Assembly: GCF_040784915.1 (NCBI RefSeq) | Contig: NZ_CP160797.1 | Coordinates: 184,001 to 248,000, forward strand | Source: Bacillus vallismortis | Lineage (GTDB): Bacteria; Bacillota; Bacilli; Bacillales; Bacillaceae | Direction of reading: 5' to 3' | DNA length: 64,000 nt | Part shown: in pieces, positions 54,565 through 63,595 of the stretch | Position numbering within the stretch: position 1 is the first letter of the stretch | Layout of the letters: each line of letters starts with the position of its first letter | The notes under the pieces: generated by a model | What the model saw: the letters and a program-made list of their open reading frames with translations, nothing else | Databases searched by the model: none | Told to the model about the DNA's origin: nothing | Program-made: the position numbers and the translations under genes

Positions 54565-55445
54565 TTGTAGTCTTTTTTCACATGCTGAAAGACATCAGGG
54601 TAATTTGTGAACACTCCTGTCACTCCCCAGTCAAGCAGGCGGCGCATATCTGCTTCCGTATTGACTGTGTAAGGATGAAGCAGGAGACCGTGGCTGCGGA
54701 TCATGCGGACGTTTTCTTGATTCAAGGCTTTATAATCCGGACCCGCACCGACAGCGTATGTTTTGATTTCTTCTAGGTCAGCATCTGTCATTGACGCCAT
54801 TTGTTTGGCTTCCAGCAATTGAACAGTTGGCAGGTTTGGCTGTAATTGCTTGACTTTTACCAGGCTTTCTTTGCTGAACGATTGAATGATCACTTGGCCG
54901 GGCTTAGAACGTTTGCCCAGTAATTTATGCTTCTGCAAAGAAGCGATCAGTTTTTCTTCCATACCTGGGTAGGTGTCAGGCGATTTTGTTTCGATGTAGT
55001 AGTTCGCGTGTTTTCCGAAACGGTCTAATACTTCGTCTAATGTAGGAACTTTAAGGCCGGCGTACTGCGGCTTTGCTTTTTTCGGATAGGCTTCATTAAA
55101 CCAAGAACCGGCGTCAAGTTTCTTAATGTCTGCGAGTGTATGGTCTTTCACCCAGCCTGTTCCGTTTGTGGTGCGGTCCAGTTTTTCATCGTGCATGACA
55201 ATCAATTTGCCGTCTTTTGTCATTTGCAGATCCAGTTCAATATAATCTGCTTTCATTTTCTGAGCGGTTTCGTAAGAAAGGATCGTGTGTTCAGGCACAT
55301 ATCCGGAAGCCCCTCTGTGCGCGACCGTCAGGATACGGTCAGGTGACAGCAGGTTTCCTTTTGACGCTGCCGACACTGGTGTTACCATAAATGAGAGTAA
55401 GCCCAGCGACAGAAGAACCAAGGCTAGTATTCTATTTTTCCGCAT
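54546..55445 (-). CDS. glpQ: Glycerophosphodiester phosphodiesterase GlpQ
   Basis: Secreted enzyme that hydrolyses glycerophosphodiesters (including wall teichoic acid-derived ones) to glycerol-3-P. 299 residues with a signal peptide ending near VSA-AS. Catalytic motifs HRGASGYVPEHT (His-Arg...Glu) and ELDLQMTKDGKLIVMHDEKLDRTT (metal-binding Glu/Asp and His). TAAGGAGGAG precedes the ATG. Downstream of glpT with 100 bp between and no terminator seen, so transcribed as glpTQ. Confidence 0.95.
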   Translation of the reverse strand: MRKNRILALVLLSLGLLSFMVTPVSAASKGNLLSPDRILTVAHRGASGYVPEHTILSYETAQKMKADYIELDLQMTKDGKLIVMHDEKLDRTTNGTGWVKDHTLADIKKLDAGSWFNEAYPKKAKPQYAGLKVPTLDEVLDRFGKHANYYIETKSPDTYPGMEEKLIASLQKHKLLGKRSKPGQVIIQSFSKESLVKVKQLQPNLPTVQLLEAKQMASMTDADLEEIKTYAVGAGPDYKALNQENVRMIRSHGLLLHPYTVNTEADMRRLLDWGVTGVFTNYPDVFQHVKKDYKKSLES

Positions 55446-55545
55446 AATTTCTCCTCCTTATAGATAAGCCATACCTCTGCCTTTCATATTAAAAAACAGA
55501 TGTAAACAGCGTGTTGGAAAACGATTAATCTTTTGTTTTTCTTTC

Positions 55546-56880
55546 TTAAACGTGCTCCGCCCGTTTTCCTGTATTCCACGTCAAAGCTAAGAAGACGATG
55601 GCAAGAATGCAGGAAGAGACCAGCATGATAAAGCCGCCGTTCCAATCATATCGATCAACGACAAAGCCCATAATGGCGTTGGCGAAAGCGGATCCGCCGA
55701 TGTATCCGAAAAATCCGGTTAAACCAGCCGCAGTTCCGGCTGCTTTTTTCGGCGCAAGATCAATCGCTTGCAGGCCGATCAGCATAACAGGTCCGTAGAT
55801 TAAGAAGCCAATGCTGATCAGGGCGATGTTGTCTACAAGCGGATGACCGGCGGGATTCAGCCAGTACACCAATACGGCAATGAAAACGCCCGCCATAAAC
55901 AAAACGCCTGCCGGTGCCCGTCGGCTTCTGAAAAATCGGTCGCTAATCCAGCCGCACAGGATCGTTCCCGGTATGCCGGCGTATTCGTAAAGAAAATACG
56001 ACCAGCGCGAGTCCTCAGGAGAAAAGCCTTTGGCTTCTGTTAGGTAAGTAGGTGCCCAGTCAACAACGCCGTACCGTACAAAATAGACAAATACATTCGC
56101 AAACGCGATGTACCAAAGAAATTTGTTGTTCAGCACGTATTGAAAAAGAATTTCTTTTGTTGTTAATTCTTTTTCCTGATTTTTAAAAGCGTGTTTGGGA
56201 TAGTCATTACGATACTCTTCAATTGGCGGGAGTCCGCAAGATTGAGGCGTATCGCGAACCAATAAAACAATCAAAAATGAAATGATAATGGCGATGATGG
56301 CTGGGAAGAAAAACACGCTTTTCCAAGTCGCGAACATCGCAATGCCAAGAGTGACAAGCGGAGCAAGAATACCGCCGCCTATGTTATGGGCGACATTCCA
56401 GATCGACATTTTTGTCCCGCGTTCACTAATGGAAAACCAGTGGGCCATTGTCCTGCCGCATGGCGGCCAGCCCATTCCCTGAAACCATCCGTTGATAAAC
56501 ATAAAAATGAACATGATGGTGACGCTCGAAGTCACCCAAGGCATTGAAACGAAAAGAATATTAACGATTGCTGATAAAAATAGGCCTGTCGCGAGAAAAT
56601 ATCTCGGATTGCAGCGGTCAGACACCATGCCCATGATGAATTTACTGAAGCCGTACGCAATGGACACAGCGGCCAGCACCAATCCCAGTTCCGTTTTTGA
56701 AAATCCCTGTTCCTGCAGATAAGGAATGGCAAAGGCGAAGTTTTTCCGCAGCAGGTAGTAGCCTGCGTAGCCGATAAAAATACCAATGAATACTTGGAGC
56801 CTAAGCCTTTTATAAGCCGCATCCGTCTTTGAATCATCGAGTCTCTCAATGTGAGGAGCCGGTTTAAACATGTGAAACAT
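55546..56880 (-). CDS. glpT: Glycerol-3-phosphate transporter GlpT
   Basis: MFS organophosphate:phosphate antiporter importing glycerol-3-P released by GlpQ. 444 residues, 12 membrane segments. The phosphate-binding arginines lie in the RLRLQVFIGIFIGYAGYYLLRKNFAFA region, and the GWFQGMGWPPCGRTMAHWFS motif is diagnostic. The ATG at 56880 has AAAGGGG upstream. The reading frame runs 41 codons further back, but through the leader terminator at 56944-56991, so that extension is rejected. Confidence 0.95.
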   Translation of the reverse strand: MFHMFKPAPHIERLDDSKTDAAYKRLRLQVFIGIFIGYAGYYLLRKNFAFAIPYLQEQGFSKTELGLVLAAVSIAYGFSKFIMGMVSDRCNPRYFLATGLFLSAIVNILFVSMPWVTSSVTIMFIFMFINGWFQGMGWPPCGRTMAHWFSISERGTKMSIWNVAHNIGGGILAPLVTLGIAMFATWKSVFFFPAIIAIIISFLIVLLVRDTPQSCGLPPIEEYRNDYPKHAFKNQEKELTTKEILFQYVLNNKFLWYIAFANVFVYFVRYGVVDWAPTYLTEAKGFSPEDSRWSYFLYEYAGIPGTILCGWISDRFFRSRRAPAGVLFMAGVFIAVLVYWLNPAGHPLVDNIALISIGFLIYGPVMLIGLQAIDLAPKKAAGTAAGLTGFFGYIGGSAFANAIMGFVVDRYDWNGGFIMLVSSCILAIVFLALTWNTGKRAEHV

Positions 56881-56934
56881 CAAAATCATCCCCTTTGCTG
56901 TTTGTGCTGGATGTGTGGCGTGCCTCCTTTCCGA

Positions 56935-56991
56935 AAAACAAAAAGAGCCAGAAAACACCCCTTGTTTAAAAGGGGTTGGATTCCTGGCTCT
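56935..56991 (-). terminator. GlpP-type leader terminator of glpTQ
   Basis: On the minus strand AGAGCCAG (complement of 56984-56991) pairs with CTGGCTCT (complement of 56944-56951), with an inner AACCCCTT/AAGGGG stem, then T-rich sequence. It lies between promoter and glpT, the arrangement regulated by the antiterminator GlpP with glycerol-3-P. Confidence 0.85.
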
Positions 56992-57022
56992 CCTCATCTC
57001 CATCCAAGCTATTAACTTATCA

Positions 57023-57036
57023 TGATAGCGCTTTCT
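57023..57036 (-). promoter_or_regulatory. cre site of glpTQ
   Basis: AGAAAGCGCTATCA (minus strand) matches 13 of 14 positions of the CcpA site TGWAAGCGYTWWCA. It sits between the likely promoter and the leader terminator, so glucose should repress glpTQ. Confidence 0.75.
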
Positions 57037-57172
57037 TAAATTATCATAGTCCGGAGTGAATGTAAACGGGTAATTTTCAAATGTGGATCTAGGGAGTGAA
57101 AATTATCCTTTTACTAATTGCGGGTATGTTTTTTTACAAGCAGCATAAAAATCTGGAGGGAGGCTGTTGCAG

Positions 57173-57421
57173 GTGGATGAATTAGATATCGCATTCGGTA
57201 TTTTGCCGTTAGGGATTATCGTGTTATCGGTTGTCGGGACTTGTGTTTGTCAAAATGCGTATTTGATGCCGGTGTTTAGTTTGATGATTTCGCTAGTGCT
57301 CACCTTTACCGTTTTTAATCTATCATTTTTGGGATGGGTTGTTGTCTATACCTTGGTTTCACTGGCTATATCCTATATCACAATGATTGTGATCAGGAAA
57401 AGGAAAGCATCAGGAAAATGA
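57173..57421 (+). CDS. ybeF: Small membrane protein YbeF
   Basis: Hydrophobic protein of about 82 residues with three probable membrane segments ([58 protein letters not shown]) and a basic tail. GGGAGG is 9 bp before the GTG at 57173; a TTG at 57167 is a possible alternative. Function unknown. Confidence 0.7.
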   Translation: MDELDIAFGILPLGIIVLSVVGTCVCQNAYLMPVFSLMISLVLTFTVFNLSFLGWVVVYTLVSLAISYITMIVIRKRKASGK

Positions 57422-57440
57422 AAATGCTCCACTTTTCAAT

Positions 57441-57494
57441 ATATCGTTGACTATGGCAACTAACTATGATTATAATTGCCTTAATCAACGATAT
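57441..57494 (+). promoter_or_regulatory. Promoter of ybfA enclosed by an inverted repeat
   Basis: TTGACT (57447-57452) and TATAAT (57471-57476), 18-bp spacer. Arms ATATCGTTGA (57441-57450) and TCAACGATAT (57485-57494) are exact complements on either side of it. Because ybfA encodes a MarR-type DNA-binding domain, this is a likely autoregulatory operator. Confidence 0.7.
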
Positions 57495-57512
57495 AAGAAA
57501 GTGGGGATAGAT

Positions 57513-58430
57513 TTGAAAACCAGTGGATCATCTGTCGGTTTAAAATTCAGAAAGTTCAATCGATTCTACACAAATGTTCTTGGCTTCCTTAATGAGCACA
57601 TTTACGACAGCCCGTTTTCCTTAACAGAAACACGGATTTTATTTGAAATTTATAATACGCCTAACTGTACGGCAAAAGCCCTTCAGGATAAGCTTGGGCT
57701 TGACCGGGGATATGTCAGCAGGATGTTGAAACTGTTTGAAAAAGAAGATTTGATCTATAAACAGAAGAGCAAAGCTGATGCGCGCCACCATTATATTTAT
57801 GTCACGGAATCAGGAAAAACGATTTATAAAAAGCTGGAGGAGAAAGCGAACGAACAAGTAGAACTGATGCTGAAGGAAATTGACCAAAAGGACCAGCACA
57901 AGCTTGCGGAGGCGATGGCGGAAATTGAAGCGATCCTTTCACAGTCACTAACTTCCAGAACGTCAGACATATCGATTAGAGATTATTTTCTTTCGGATGA
58001 TCTTCAAATCCTCATTGAAAAACATAGACAATTTTATGCGGAGGCGCATGGCTGGGACGACACGTTTTTAGCTTATCTTCATGAGACATTTGATGCGGAA
58101 ATCGAAAACATATGGATCGCGGAAAACGGCGGGAAATTTGCCGGCTGTGTGGGTTTGGTCAAACATGAGGAAAAGACTGTGCAGCTCAGATGGTTCCTGG
58201 TTGATGACGATTTTCGGGGCAGACGGCTCGGCACTCAATTGCTTGAGCATCTGGTTGCATACTGCAGGGAAATGAGGTTTGAACGCATTTTCCTTTGGAC
58301 GGTGAGCACCATGGCTGAGGCCCGTCCGCTCTACGAAAAATTTGGATTCAGGATAAGTGAAGTGAAAGAAGAAGCGCCATTATGGGGGCAGCGTCTGACA
58401 GAAGAACGGTGGGATTTGGAGCTATCATGA
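57513..58430 (+). CDS. ybfA: MarR regulator fused to GNAT acetyltransferase (YbfA)
   Basis: Fusion of 305 residues: a MarR-type winged helix (about 15-140; [30 protein letters not shown] is recognition helix and wing lead-in) and a GNAT domain (about 150-305; [15 protein letters not shown] acetyl-CoA loop, [20 protein letters not shown]). The TTG at 57513 follows AAGTGGGG; an ATG-less extension to 57447 crosses the promoter and is rejected. It overlaps the transporter gene ybfB by 4 bp, so it probably controls export of something it also modifies. Confidence 0.85.
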   Translation: MKTSGSSVGLKFRKFNRFYTNVLGFLNEHIYDSPFSLTETRILFEIYNTPNCTAKALQDKLGLDRGYVSRMLKLFEKEDLIYKQKSKADARHHYIYVTESGKTIYKKLEEKANEQVELMLKEIDQKDQHKLAEAMAEIEAILSQSLTSRTSDISIRDYFLSDDLQILIEKHRQFYAEAHGWDDTFLAYLHETFDAEIENIWIAENGGKFAGCVGLVKHEEKTVQLRWFLVDDDFRGRRLGTQLLEHLVAYCREMRFERIFLWTVSTMAEARPLYEKFGFRISEVKEEAPLWGQRLTEERWDLELS

Positions 58431-59680
58431 AAAGGCTGCATTATGCTTGGATCATCGTTTCCGTCACCTTTTTGATCTTATTGGCCGTTCAGGGGGTGCG
58501 CTTGTCGTTTGGTGCGTTTGTGGAGCCGTGGGAACGGCAATTTTCAATGGATAGAGGCACCATCTCGCTGATTTCTACGATAAGCTTTATTGTCTATGGC
58601 ATATCTCAGCCTGTGATCGGGCGGCTTGTGGATAAATGGGGTGCTCGGGCTGTTTTGTCATGGAGTGCGCTGCTGACAGGAGTCAGTATTTTCTTAACAT
58701 ACTTTGTCACTTCGCCTTGGCAGCTGTTTTTGCTTTATGGATTAGGTGTCTCGCTTGGAGTTGGCGGGGCATCGAATGTGGCAGCAAGTGTGTTGGTCGT
58801 CAATTGGTTCAGCAAAAAGCGCGGACTAGCTTTTGGGATCATGGAAGCAGGCTTTGGCGCTGGGCAAATGCTTCTCGTTCCCGGCTCACTCATGCTGATC
58901 CATTGGTTTAGCTGGAAGTTGACGGTTGTGGTGTTAGGGCTGCTGTTAATCGTGATTGTCTTTCCGGCTGCAATGCTGATGCTGCGAAACAATCCTTCAG
59001 AAAAGAATGCAGAGCCGATAGGCGGGCTTGCGGCTGCGGAAAAAGAAACAGCGCCCAAAACAACTGCTCTTTCAGTGACCGGGATGTTTCGGATGAGGCA
59101 ATTCTGGTTTTTGATGTTGCCGTTTTTGATCTGCGGATTTACGACCGTGGGGCTGATGGATACTCATTTGATTCCCTTTTCTCACGATCACGGCTTTTCA
59201 ACGACAGTCACCAGTGCCGCTGTCAGTCTGCTTGCCGGCTTTAATATCGCTGGCATCTTACTGTCCGGAATTGTAGCGGACCGGTGGAGCAGCCGAAAAA
59301 TCCTGTGCTTTTTATATGCGGTACGCGCGCTTTCGATCGTGATTCTGATTTACAGCCACGAACCCTACTTGCTTCTAGGCTTTGCGATTCTGTTTGGATT
59401 AGTGGACTTCGCTACCGTAGCGCCGACTCAAATGCTCGCCACCCAGTACTTTCAAAACTACTCGATCGGCCTCATGATCGGCTGGCTGTCGCTCGCCCAT
59501 CAAATCGGCTCGGCACTCGGCGCGTATATACCTGGTGTCATCTATACGGTAACGGGTGAATATACACTGGCTTTTTATTTGTCGATCGGGATGCTCGTGC
59601 TGGCCAGTGTGATGAACGTGTTGCTGAGAGAGCCCGCGGCGGTCACGCGTGACAGTGCGGCTGTGGTGGAGAAGCTGTAA
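58427..59680 (+). CDS. ybfB: MFS transporter YbfB
   Basis: Major facilitator of 417 residues, 12 membrane segments, resembling the oxalate/monocarboxylate-type MFS subgroup ([48 protein letters not shown], motif A region). The ATG at 58427 overlaps the ybfA stop. Substrate unknown. The pair ybfA-ybfB ends at a strong bidirectional terminator. Confidence 0.85.
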   Translation: MKRLHYAWIIVSVTFLILLAVQGVRLSFGAFVEPWERQFSMDRGTISLISTISFIVYGISQPVIGRLVDKWGARAVLSWSALLTGVSIFLTYFVTSPWQLFLLYGLGVSLGVGGASNVAASVLVVNWFSKKRGLAFGIMEAGFGAGQMLLVPGSLMLIHWFSWKLTVVVLGLLLIVIVFPAAMLMLRNNPSEKNAEPIGGLAAAEKETAPKTTALSVTGMFRMRQFWFLMLPFLICGFTTVGLMDTHLIPFSHDHGFSTTVTSAAVSLLAGFNIAGILLSGIVADRWSSRKILCFLYAVRALSIVILIYSHEPYLLLGFAILFGLVDFATVAPTQMLATQYFQNYSIGLMIGWLSLAHQIGSALGAYIPGVIYTVTGEYTLAFYLSIGMLVLASVMNVLLREPAAVTRDSAAVVEKL

Positions 59681-59683
59681 GAG

Positions 59684-59720
59684 AAAAGCATCTCTTCTTT
59701 TATTCAGAGATGCTTTTTTT
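59684..59720. terminator. Bidirectional terminator after ybfB
   Basis: AAAAGCATCTCT (59684-59695) pairs with AGAGATGCTTTT (59706-59717). It also serves the convergent minus-strand gene, whose stop lies in the loop. Confidence 0.92.
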
Positions 59721-60125
59721 GTATTTCTGTTCTAATACGAAGTCAATCATTCCGACAATGCGGGTGTTTTCGGATTTTTGTTTGAAGCGGTCAGAGATTT
59801 GAACTTTTCTTGAAAATGGGAAAACAACAAAAACCCAAAAAAGGCCAATCAAGGCAAAAAACATTTGTACAGTTAATTCTATTAATTCATTAAAACGAGT
59901 GCTGAAAAAATAAATATATAACGTTACGAATGTCACGAAACAAACGATTTTGATAGTGTGTTTGAATGTGAGCTGCGGTTCGCTAAAGAATATTTTTAAT
60001 TGATTCAGCATGATGGAGTCATGTTTGTTTAGGAAAATCAAAAGTTCTTTATCATCTTTTGCATGTTCTAAAATAAACTTCGCTGCTGTTTCGGTTTCTT
60101 TATATGTGTGTAGGTCTTTATTCAA
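59700..60125 (-). CDS. Hypothetical two-pass membrane protein
   Basis: 141 residues with two adjacent membrane segments (about 58-76, IKIVCFVTFVTLYIYFF, and 86-106, VQMFFALIGLFWVFVVFPF) between charged cytoplasmic parts; the N-terminal 55 residues are helical and acidic (ETETAAKFILEHAKDDKELLIFL). I do not recognise it. Start: AGGAG directly abuts the ATG at 60134, whereas the in-frame TTG at 60125 has 9-bp spacing, so TTG is preferred. In 168 I remember other genes (ybfE-F-G) here. Confidence 0.65.
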   Translation of the reverse strand: MNKDLHTYKETETAAKFILEHAKDDKELLIFLNKHDSIMLNQLKIFFSEPQLTFKHTIKIVCFVTFVTLYIYFFSTRFNELIELTVQMFFALIGLFWVFVVFPFSRKVQISDRFKQKSENTRIVGMIDFVLEQKYKKSISE

Positions 60126-60250
60126 TACATACATCTCCTAAGTATAGAAATTGCGCATTTTATTTTCTTATTTCAAGGTGAAACAATTTGATGTTAACTA
60201 GTATAATAAGCAAAAATAGCCAGTAACATAGCAGATAGTTCGGTAGAATA

Positions 60251-60276
60251 AAAAATGGATGCCGTTAAGCATCCAT
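60251..60276 (-). terminator. Terminator with the ybfH stop in its loop
   Basis: ATGGATGC (60255-60262) and GCATCCAT (60269-60276) form the stem; minus-strand T-run corresponds to A at 60250-60254. The ybfH stop (60265-60267) lies in the 6-nt loop. Confidence 0.88.
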
Positions 60277-61185
60277 ATGACATCCGTTCTCCACCAGCTT
60301 CGCTTTCGGTTTCAGCTCTGAAATGTAGAGGCCTAAAAGTGTAAGCGCACCTCCTGCGAGAGCGATCCAGGTCATGTTTTCGTGCAGGATCAGGATCGAG
60401 GCGGCGATTGTGATGACTGGGACCATGTAAATATACGCGCTGGATTTGACGGCGCCGAGCACGCCGACTGAGTAATTCCATGTGGCAAAGCACAGGGCGG
60501 AAGCACCGATGCCGAGGAAGAGCATGTTGAGTACATTTGAAGCAGATGAAAATCGGCTCAGGTCAAAATGAAAATCGAACAAAAATAAAGCGGGAACCAT
60601 AAACAACAAACCGTACAAAAACACTCTCTGTGTCAGCTCGATGATATGAAAATCGTAAGCGCTTAATTTTTTCATGAATATCGAATAGCCTCCAAACACG
60701 ATAGCGGCTCCGACTGCCATGATGTCACCGAACGGATTCAGCCGCAGTACGACATTGCCATTGAACGTAATCAATAAAAGCCCGATCAGTGCCGCCCCAA
60801 AACCAATGAAAAAAGTCAGCCGCAGTTTTTCGCCTTCAAGCAGAAAGTGAGCCAGTACAGCCGTGATCATCGGGATAATGGACACGATCATGCCGACATT
60901 TGAAGCGTATGTATACGTAAGGGCTATATTTTCTAATAAAAAGTAAAGTGTTACGCCAAATAAACCTGCCCCGGCAAATAACAGCTCCTGCCGCCAGTTT
61001 TTGAACGGTATCATTTTGGGACGTACGAGAATAAGAGCCATAAAGCCCATCAAAAACCGGTAAAATAATATGTCCATTGGCGTAAAGTCAGTCAGCAGAA
61101 CCTTTGTCGAAATAAAGGTCGTTCCCCAAACCAGAATGGTCGCAATGGCTGCGATATGCCCGGTCGTTTCTCTTTGTGTGCTCAT
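60265..61185 (-). CDS. ybfH: EamA/DMT-family transporter YbfH
   Basis: Drug/metabolite transporter of 306 residues: ten membrane segments arranged as two EamA repeats ([17 protein letters not shown] start; second repeat [20 protein letters not shown]). Probably exports small metabolites or amino acids; substrate unknown. Its ATG overlaps the stop of the regulator gene ybfI by 4 bp. Confidence 0.87.
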   Translation of the reverse strand: MSTQRETTGHIAAIATILVWGTTFISTKVLLTDFTPMDILFYRFLMGFMALILVRPKMIPFKNWRQELLFAGAGLFGVTLYFLLENIALTYTYASNVGMIVSIIPMITAVLAHFLLEGEKLRLTFFIGFGAALIGLLLITFNGNVVLRLNPFGDIMAVGAAIVFGGYSIFMKKLSAYDFHIIELTQRVFLYGLLFMVPALFLFDFHFDLSRFSSASNVLNMLFLGIGASALCFATWNYSVGVLGAVKSSAYIYMVPVITIAASILILHENMTWIALAGGALTLLGLYISELKPKAKLVENGCHMDA

Positions 61186-62009
61186 CTTTGAAGCTCCTTT
61201 TCAAAAATCTTCATGTATTGCTTCGGCGTCAGGCCCACCTGCCGTTTGAAAAACTTCGTCATATGGCTTTGATCGCTGAATCCTGTCTGAAAAGCCGCAT
61301 CAATCGGTCTGACCCCTTGTTCAAGGAGTTTTTTCGCTTGGTTAATCCGGATTGTCTCCAGGTAACTATTAGGCGTAATTCCTTTTTGTTTTGTAAATGA
61401 ACGCAATAAATGATATTTGCTCCAGCCTGTTAATTCACTCAAATCATTGAGCATGACGTTCTCGGCATAATGCTCTTCTAAAAATTCGCAAACCATTTTG
61501 ACCTCGTCGGACGGTTCGGGAATGCTGCTGAGGAACGTGACGTCAGAATAACGGCGGATCAGCTCTTCCAGCAGGTGAAGAAACAGCTCCTCCTTGCGCA
61601 AAGCCTGCTTTTCTCTGGATATCAACATATGCAATTCCTGCAGGCTGGCTGTCAGCTCGTGGCGGAATAACACATGCTGGGAGAAATACGGGAGATGTCC
61701 TGTGCCAGTAATTTCTTCCACCGCCTTCTCCATGACATCCGGCATCACATTGATACACCGATAATCAAGCGTCCGCCCGTCAATCTGCTCACAGCTATGC
61801 GTGTCACGGGGGTTAAAGAGGAGAAGATCACCTGGATTGATGACGTATTCTTGACCTTGACAGGCCAGATACCGCTGTCCTTTTTCAATGAAGCCAATCA
61901 CATAATAATCGTGAAAGTGGTTCGGGAATTTTTGCATAATTCCCTTAAAGCGGTAGGCTTCTATATGAAGGTGCGGGTCAAGCTGCAGTGTGCGTGTTTC
62001 GTTTTGCAT
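61182..62009 (-). CDS. ybfI: AraC-family regulator YbfI
   Basis: 275 residues: N-terminal cupin-like sensor domain (about 1-160; [19 protein letters not shown] and [19 protein letters not shown]) and C-terminal AraC double helix-turn-helix (about 175-270; [22 protein letters not shown] and [22 protein letters not shown]). GGAGGC precedes the ATG at 62009; a 15-codon upstream extension has none. Likely regulates the overlapping exporter ybfH. Confidence 0.88.
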   Translation of the reverse strand: MQNETRTLQLDPHLHIEAYRFKGIMQKFPNHFHDYYVIGFIEKGQRYLACQGQEYVINPGDLLLFNPRDTHSCEQIDGRTLDYRCINVMPDVMEKAVEEITGTGHLPYFSQHVLFRHELTASLQELHMLISREKQALRKEELFLHLLEELIRRYSDVTFLSSIPEPSDEVKMVCEFLEEHYAENVMLNDLSELTGWSKYHLLRSFTKQKGITPNSYLETIRINQAKKLLEQGVRPIDAAFQTGFSDQSHMTKFFKRQVGLTPKQYMKIFEKELQR

Positions 62010-62097
62010 GGGATGCCTCCTGTCGGTGTGATGGTCTTGGATTAAGTGTAGCATGATTTTTGGGGATTTCTTGTATGATGTTGCTGTTTGGAATAGA

Positions 62098-62125
62098 GAA
62101 AGCAGACCGTGATTGGTCTGTTTTC
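62098..62125. repeat. Hairpin in the ybfI-purT intergenic region
   Basis: GAAAGCAGACC (62098-62108) pairs with GGTCTGTTTTC (62115-62125) with one mismatch and a 6-nt loop. It lies in the divergent region, upstream of the ybfI start on its strand. It may be an operator or weak terminator. Confidence 0.45.
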
Positions 62126-62262
62126 GTATAAGAATCTAAAGATTTTTATTCCTCGATAATAGCTTTATTTGCACAATACTTGAGGATATTTTCTAATGAG
62201 GCAAAATAAGATCTTCTTATTTTATCTTTTTTAATAAAAATTTATTTTTCGAATATTTCAGT

Positions 62263-62268
62263 TATAAT
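62263..62268 (+). promoter_or_regulatory. -10 box of purT
   Basis: TATAAT at 62263-62268 with a weak TTTATT (62241-62246) 16 bp upstream. The predicted start near 62275 gives a leader of about 22 nt. A CGAATATT at 62250-62257 recalls a PurBox half but is too weak to claim. Confidence 0.5.
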
Positions 62269-62296
62269 GATTGGGAAACAGATAGGAGGGGCAGAG

Positions 62297-63451
62297 ATGT
62301 ACCAATCGAAGAAGGTTTTGTTGTTAGGTTCAGGTGAGTTAGGTAAAGAGGTAGTGATTGAAGCCCAACGTCTTGGGGTACAGACGGTGGCGGTTGACAG
62401 TTATGAGCATGCTCCGGCGATGCAGGTCGCGCATAACAGCTATGTCGTTGATATGCTGGATCGCGAGCAGATCAGAACTATCATTGAGAAAGAAAAGCCG
62501 GATTTGATTGTGCCTGAGGTTGAGGCGATCGCGACGGATGAATTGCTGAAGCTTGAAGAGGAAGGATTTTACGTCATCCCTAATGCGCGTGCGGCGAAGC
62601 TGACGATGGATCGGGAAGGCATCAGGCGGCTTGCGGCGGAAACGCTCGGACTTGCGACGGCTGGCTATGAATTTGCGAATACATATGACGAATTTGTACA
62701 AGCGGCAGCTCAGATCGGCTTCCCTTGTGTCGTTAAACCATTGATGAGTTCTTCTGGAAAAGGCCAAAGTGTATGCCGCTCTGAAACGGATTTAGCAAGC
62801 TGCTGGGAGACGGCGATGGAAGGCGGACGGGTGAAAAACGGGCGCGTGATTGTTGAGGAGTTTATTCCATTCGAATCAGAAATTACGCTCTTAACCGTAC
62901 GTGCGGTCAACGGGACGACATTTTGCGAGCCAATCGGCCATGTGCAAAAGGACGGAGACTATATCGAATCATGGCAGCCGCATCATATGACAGAGCAGCA
63001 AAAGGTAGAAGCGAAGCATATTGCGAAAGCCATTACGGATGAGCTTGGCGGATACGGTCTGTTTGGCGTTGAGCTGTTCCTTGCGAAAGATAAAGTGTAT
63101 TTCAGTGAGGTATCTCCTCGTCCACATGATACGGGTCTTGTCACGCTGGTGACGCAAAATTTGTCAGAATTCGCGCTGCATGTCCGGGCGATTCTCGGTT
63201 TTCCGATTACAGAAATCACCCAGCTTTCTCCTGGCGCCAGCCGGCCCCTCAAAGCACCGGAAGAATCAGCGGACTACACTGTTGAAGGCCTGGAAAACGC
63301 GCTGGCAGTACCGAAGACACAAGTTCGCGTCTTTGGCAAGCCGATAACGAAAGCCGGACGCCGTATGGCGGTTGCGCTTTCTGGGGCAGATACAGTCGAA
63401 ACAGCGAGAGAGAACGCAAAGAAAGCGTTGGATCAGCTATCTATAAAGTAG
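62297..63451 (+). CDS. purT: Formate-dependent GAR transformylase PurT
   Basis: ATP-grasp enzyme that formylates glycinamide ribonucleotide with formate and ATP in purine synthesis, an alternative to folate-dependent PurN. 384 residues: N-terminal nucleotide-binding fold ([13 protein letters not shown]), ATP-grasp with [30 protein letters not shown] and the Mg2+ site [19 protein letters not shown] precedes the ATG at 62297; the frame's upstream part overlaps the -10 and is rejected. Confidence 0.95.
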   Translation: MYQSKKVLLLGSGELGKEVVIEAQRLGVQTVAVDSYEHAPAMQVAHNSYVVDMLDREQIRTIIEKEKPDLIVPEVEAIATDELLKLEEEGFYVIPNARAAKLTMDREGIRRLAAETLGLATAGYEFANTYDEFVQAAAQIGFPCVVKPLMSSSGKGQSVCRSETDLASCWETAMEGGRVKNGRVIVEEFIPFESEITLLTVRAVNGTTFCEPIGHVQKDGDYIESWQPHHMTEQQKVEAKHIAKAITDELGGYGLFGVELFLAKDKVYFSEVSPRPHDTGLVTLVTQNLSEFALHVRAILGFPITEITQLSPGASRPLKAPEESADYTVEGLENALAVPKTQVRVFGKPITKAGRRMAVALSGADTVETARENAKKALDQLSIK

Positions 63452-63460
63452 AGTTTAAGC

Positions 63461-63492
63461 GGGCCTTTGTCATGTACAAGGCCTGTTTTTTT
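63461..63492 (+). terminator. Terminator of purT
   Basis: GGCCTT (63462-63467) pairs with AAGGCC (63478-63483), extended by TGT/ACA with a bulge, followed by a run of T at 63486-63492. Confidence 0.82.
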
Positions 63493-63595
63493 CATCCTCC
63501 ATAAAAGTTTTATCATAAGAATCAGAAATTTGATTATAATGTAAAAGTCTTCCATGTATAAGGGTGGTTGACACAAAGGGAGGGAGATGGCTAGA

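Noticed and set aside
56881..57003. N-terminal extension of glpT
   Set aside because: It would translate through the GlpP leader terminator; the family length of 444 residues and ribosome site fit the ATG at 56880.
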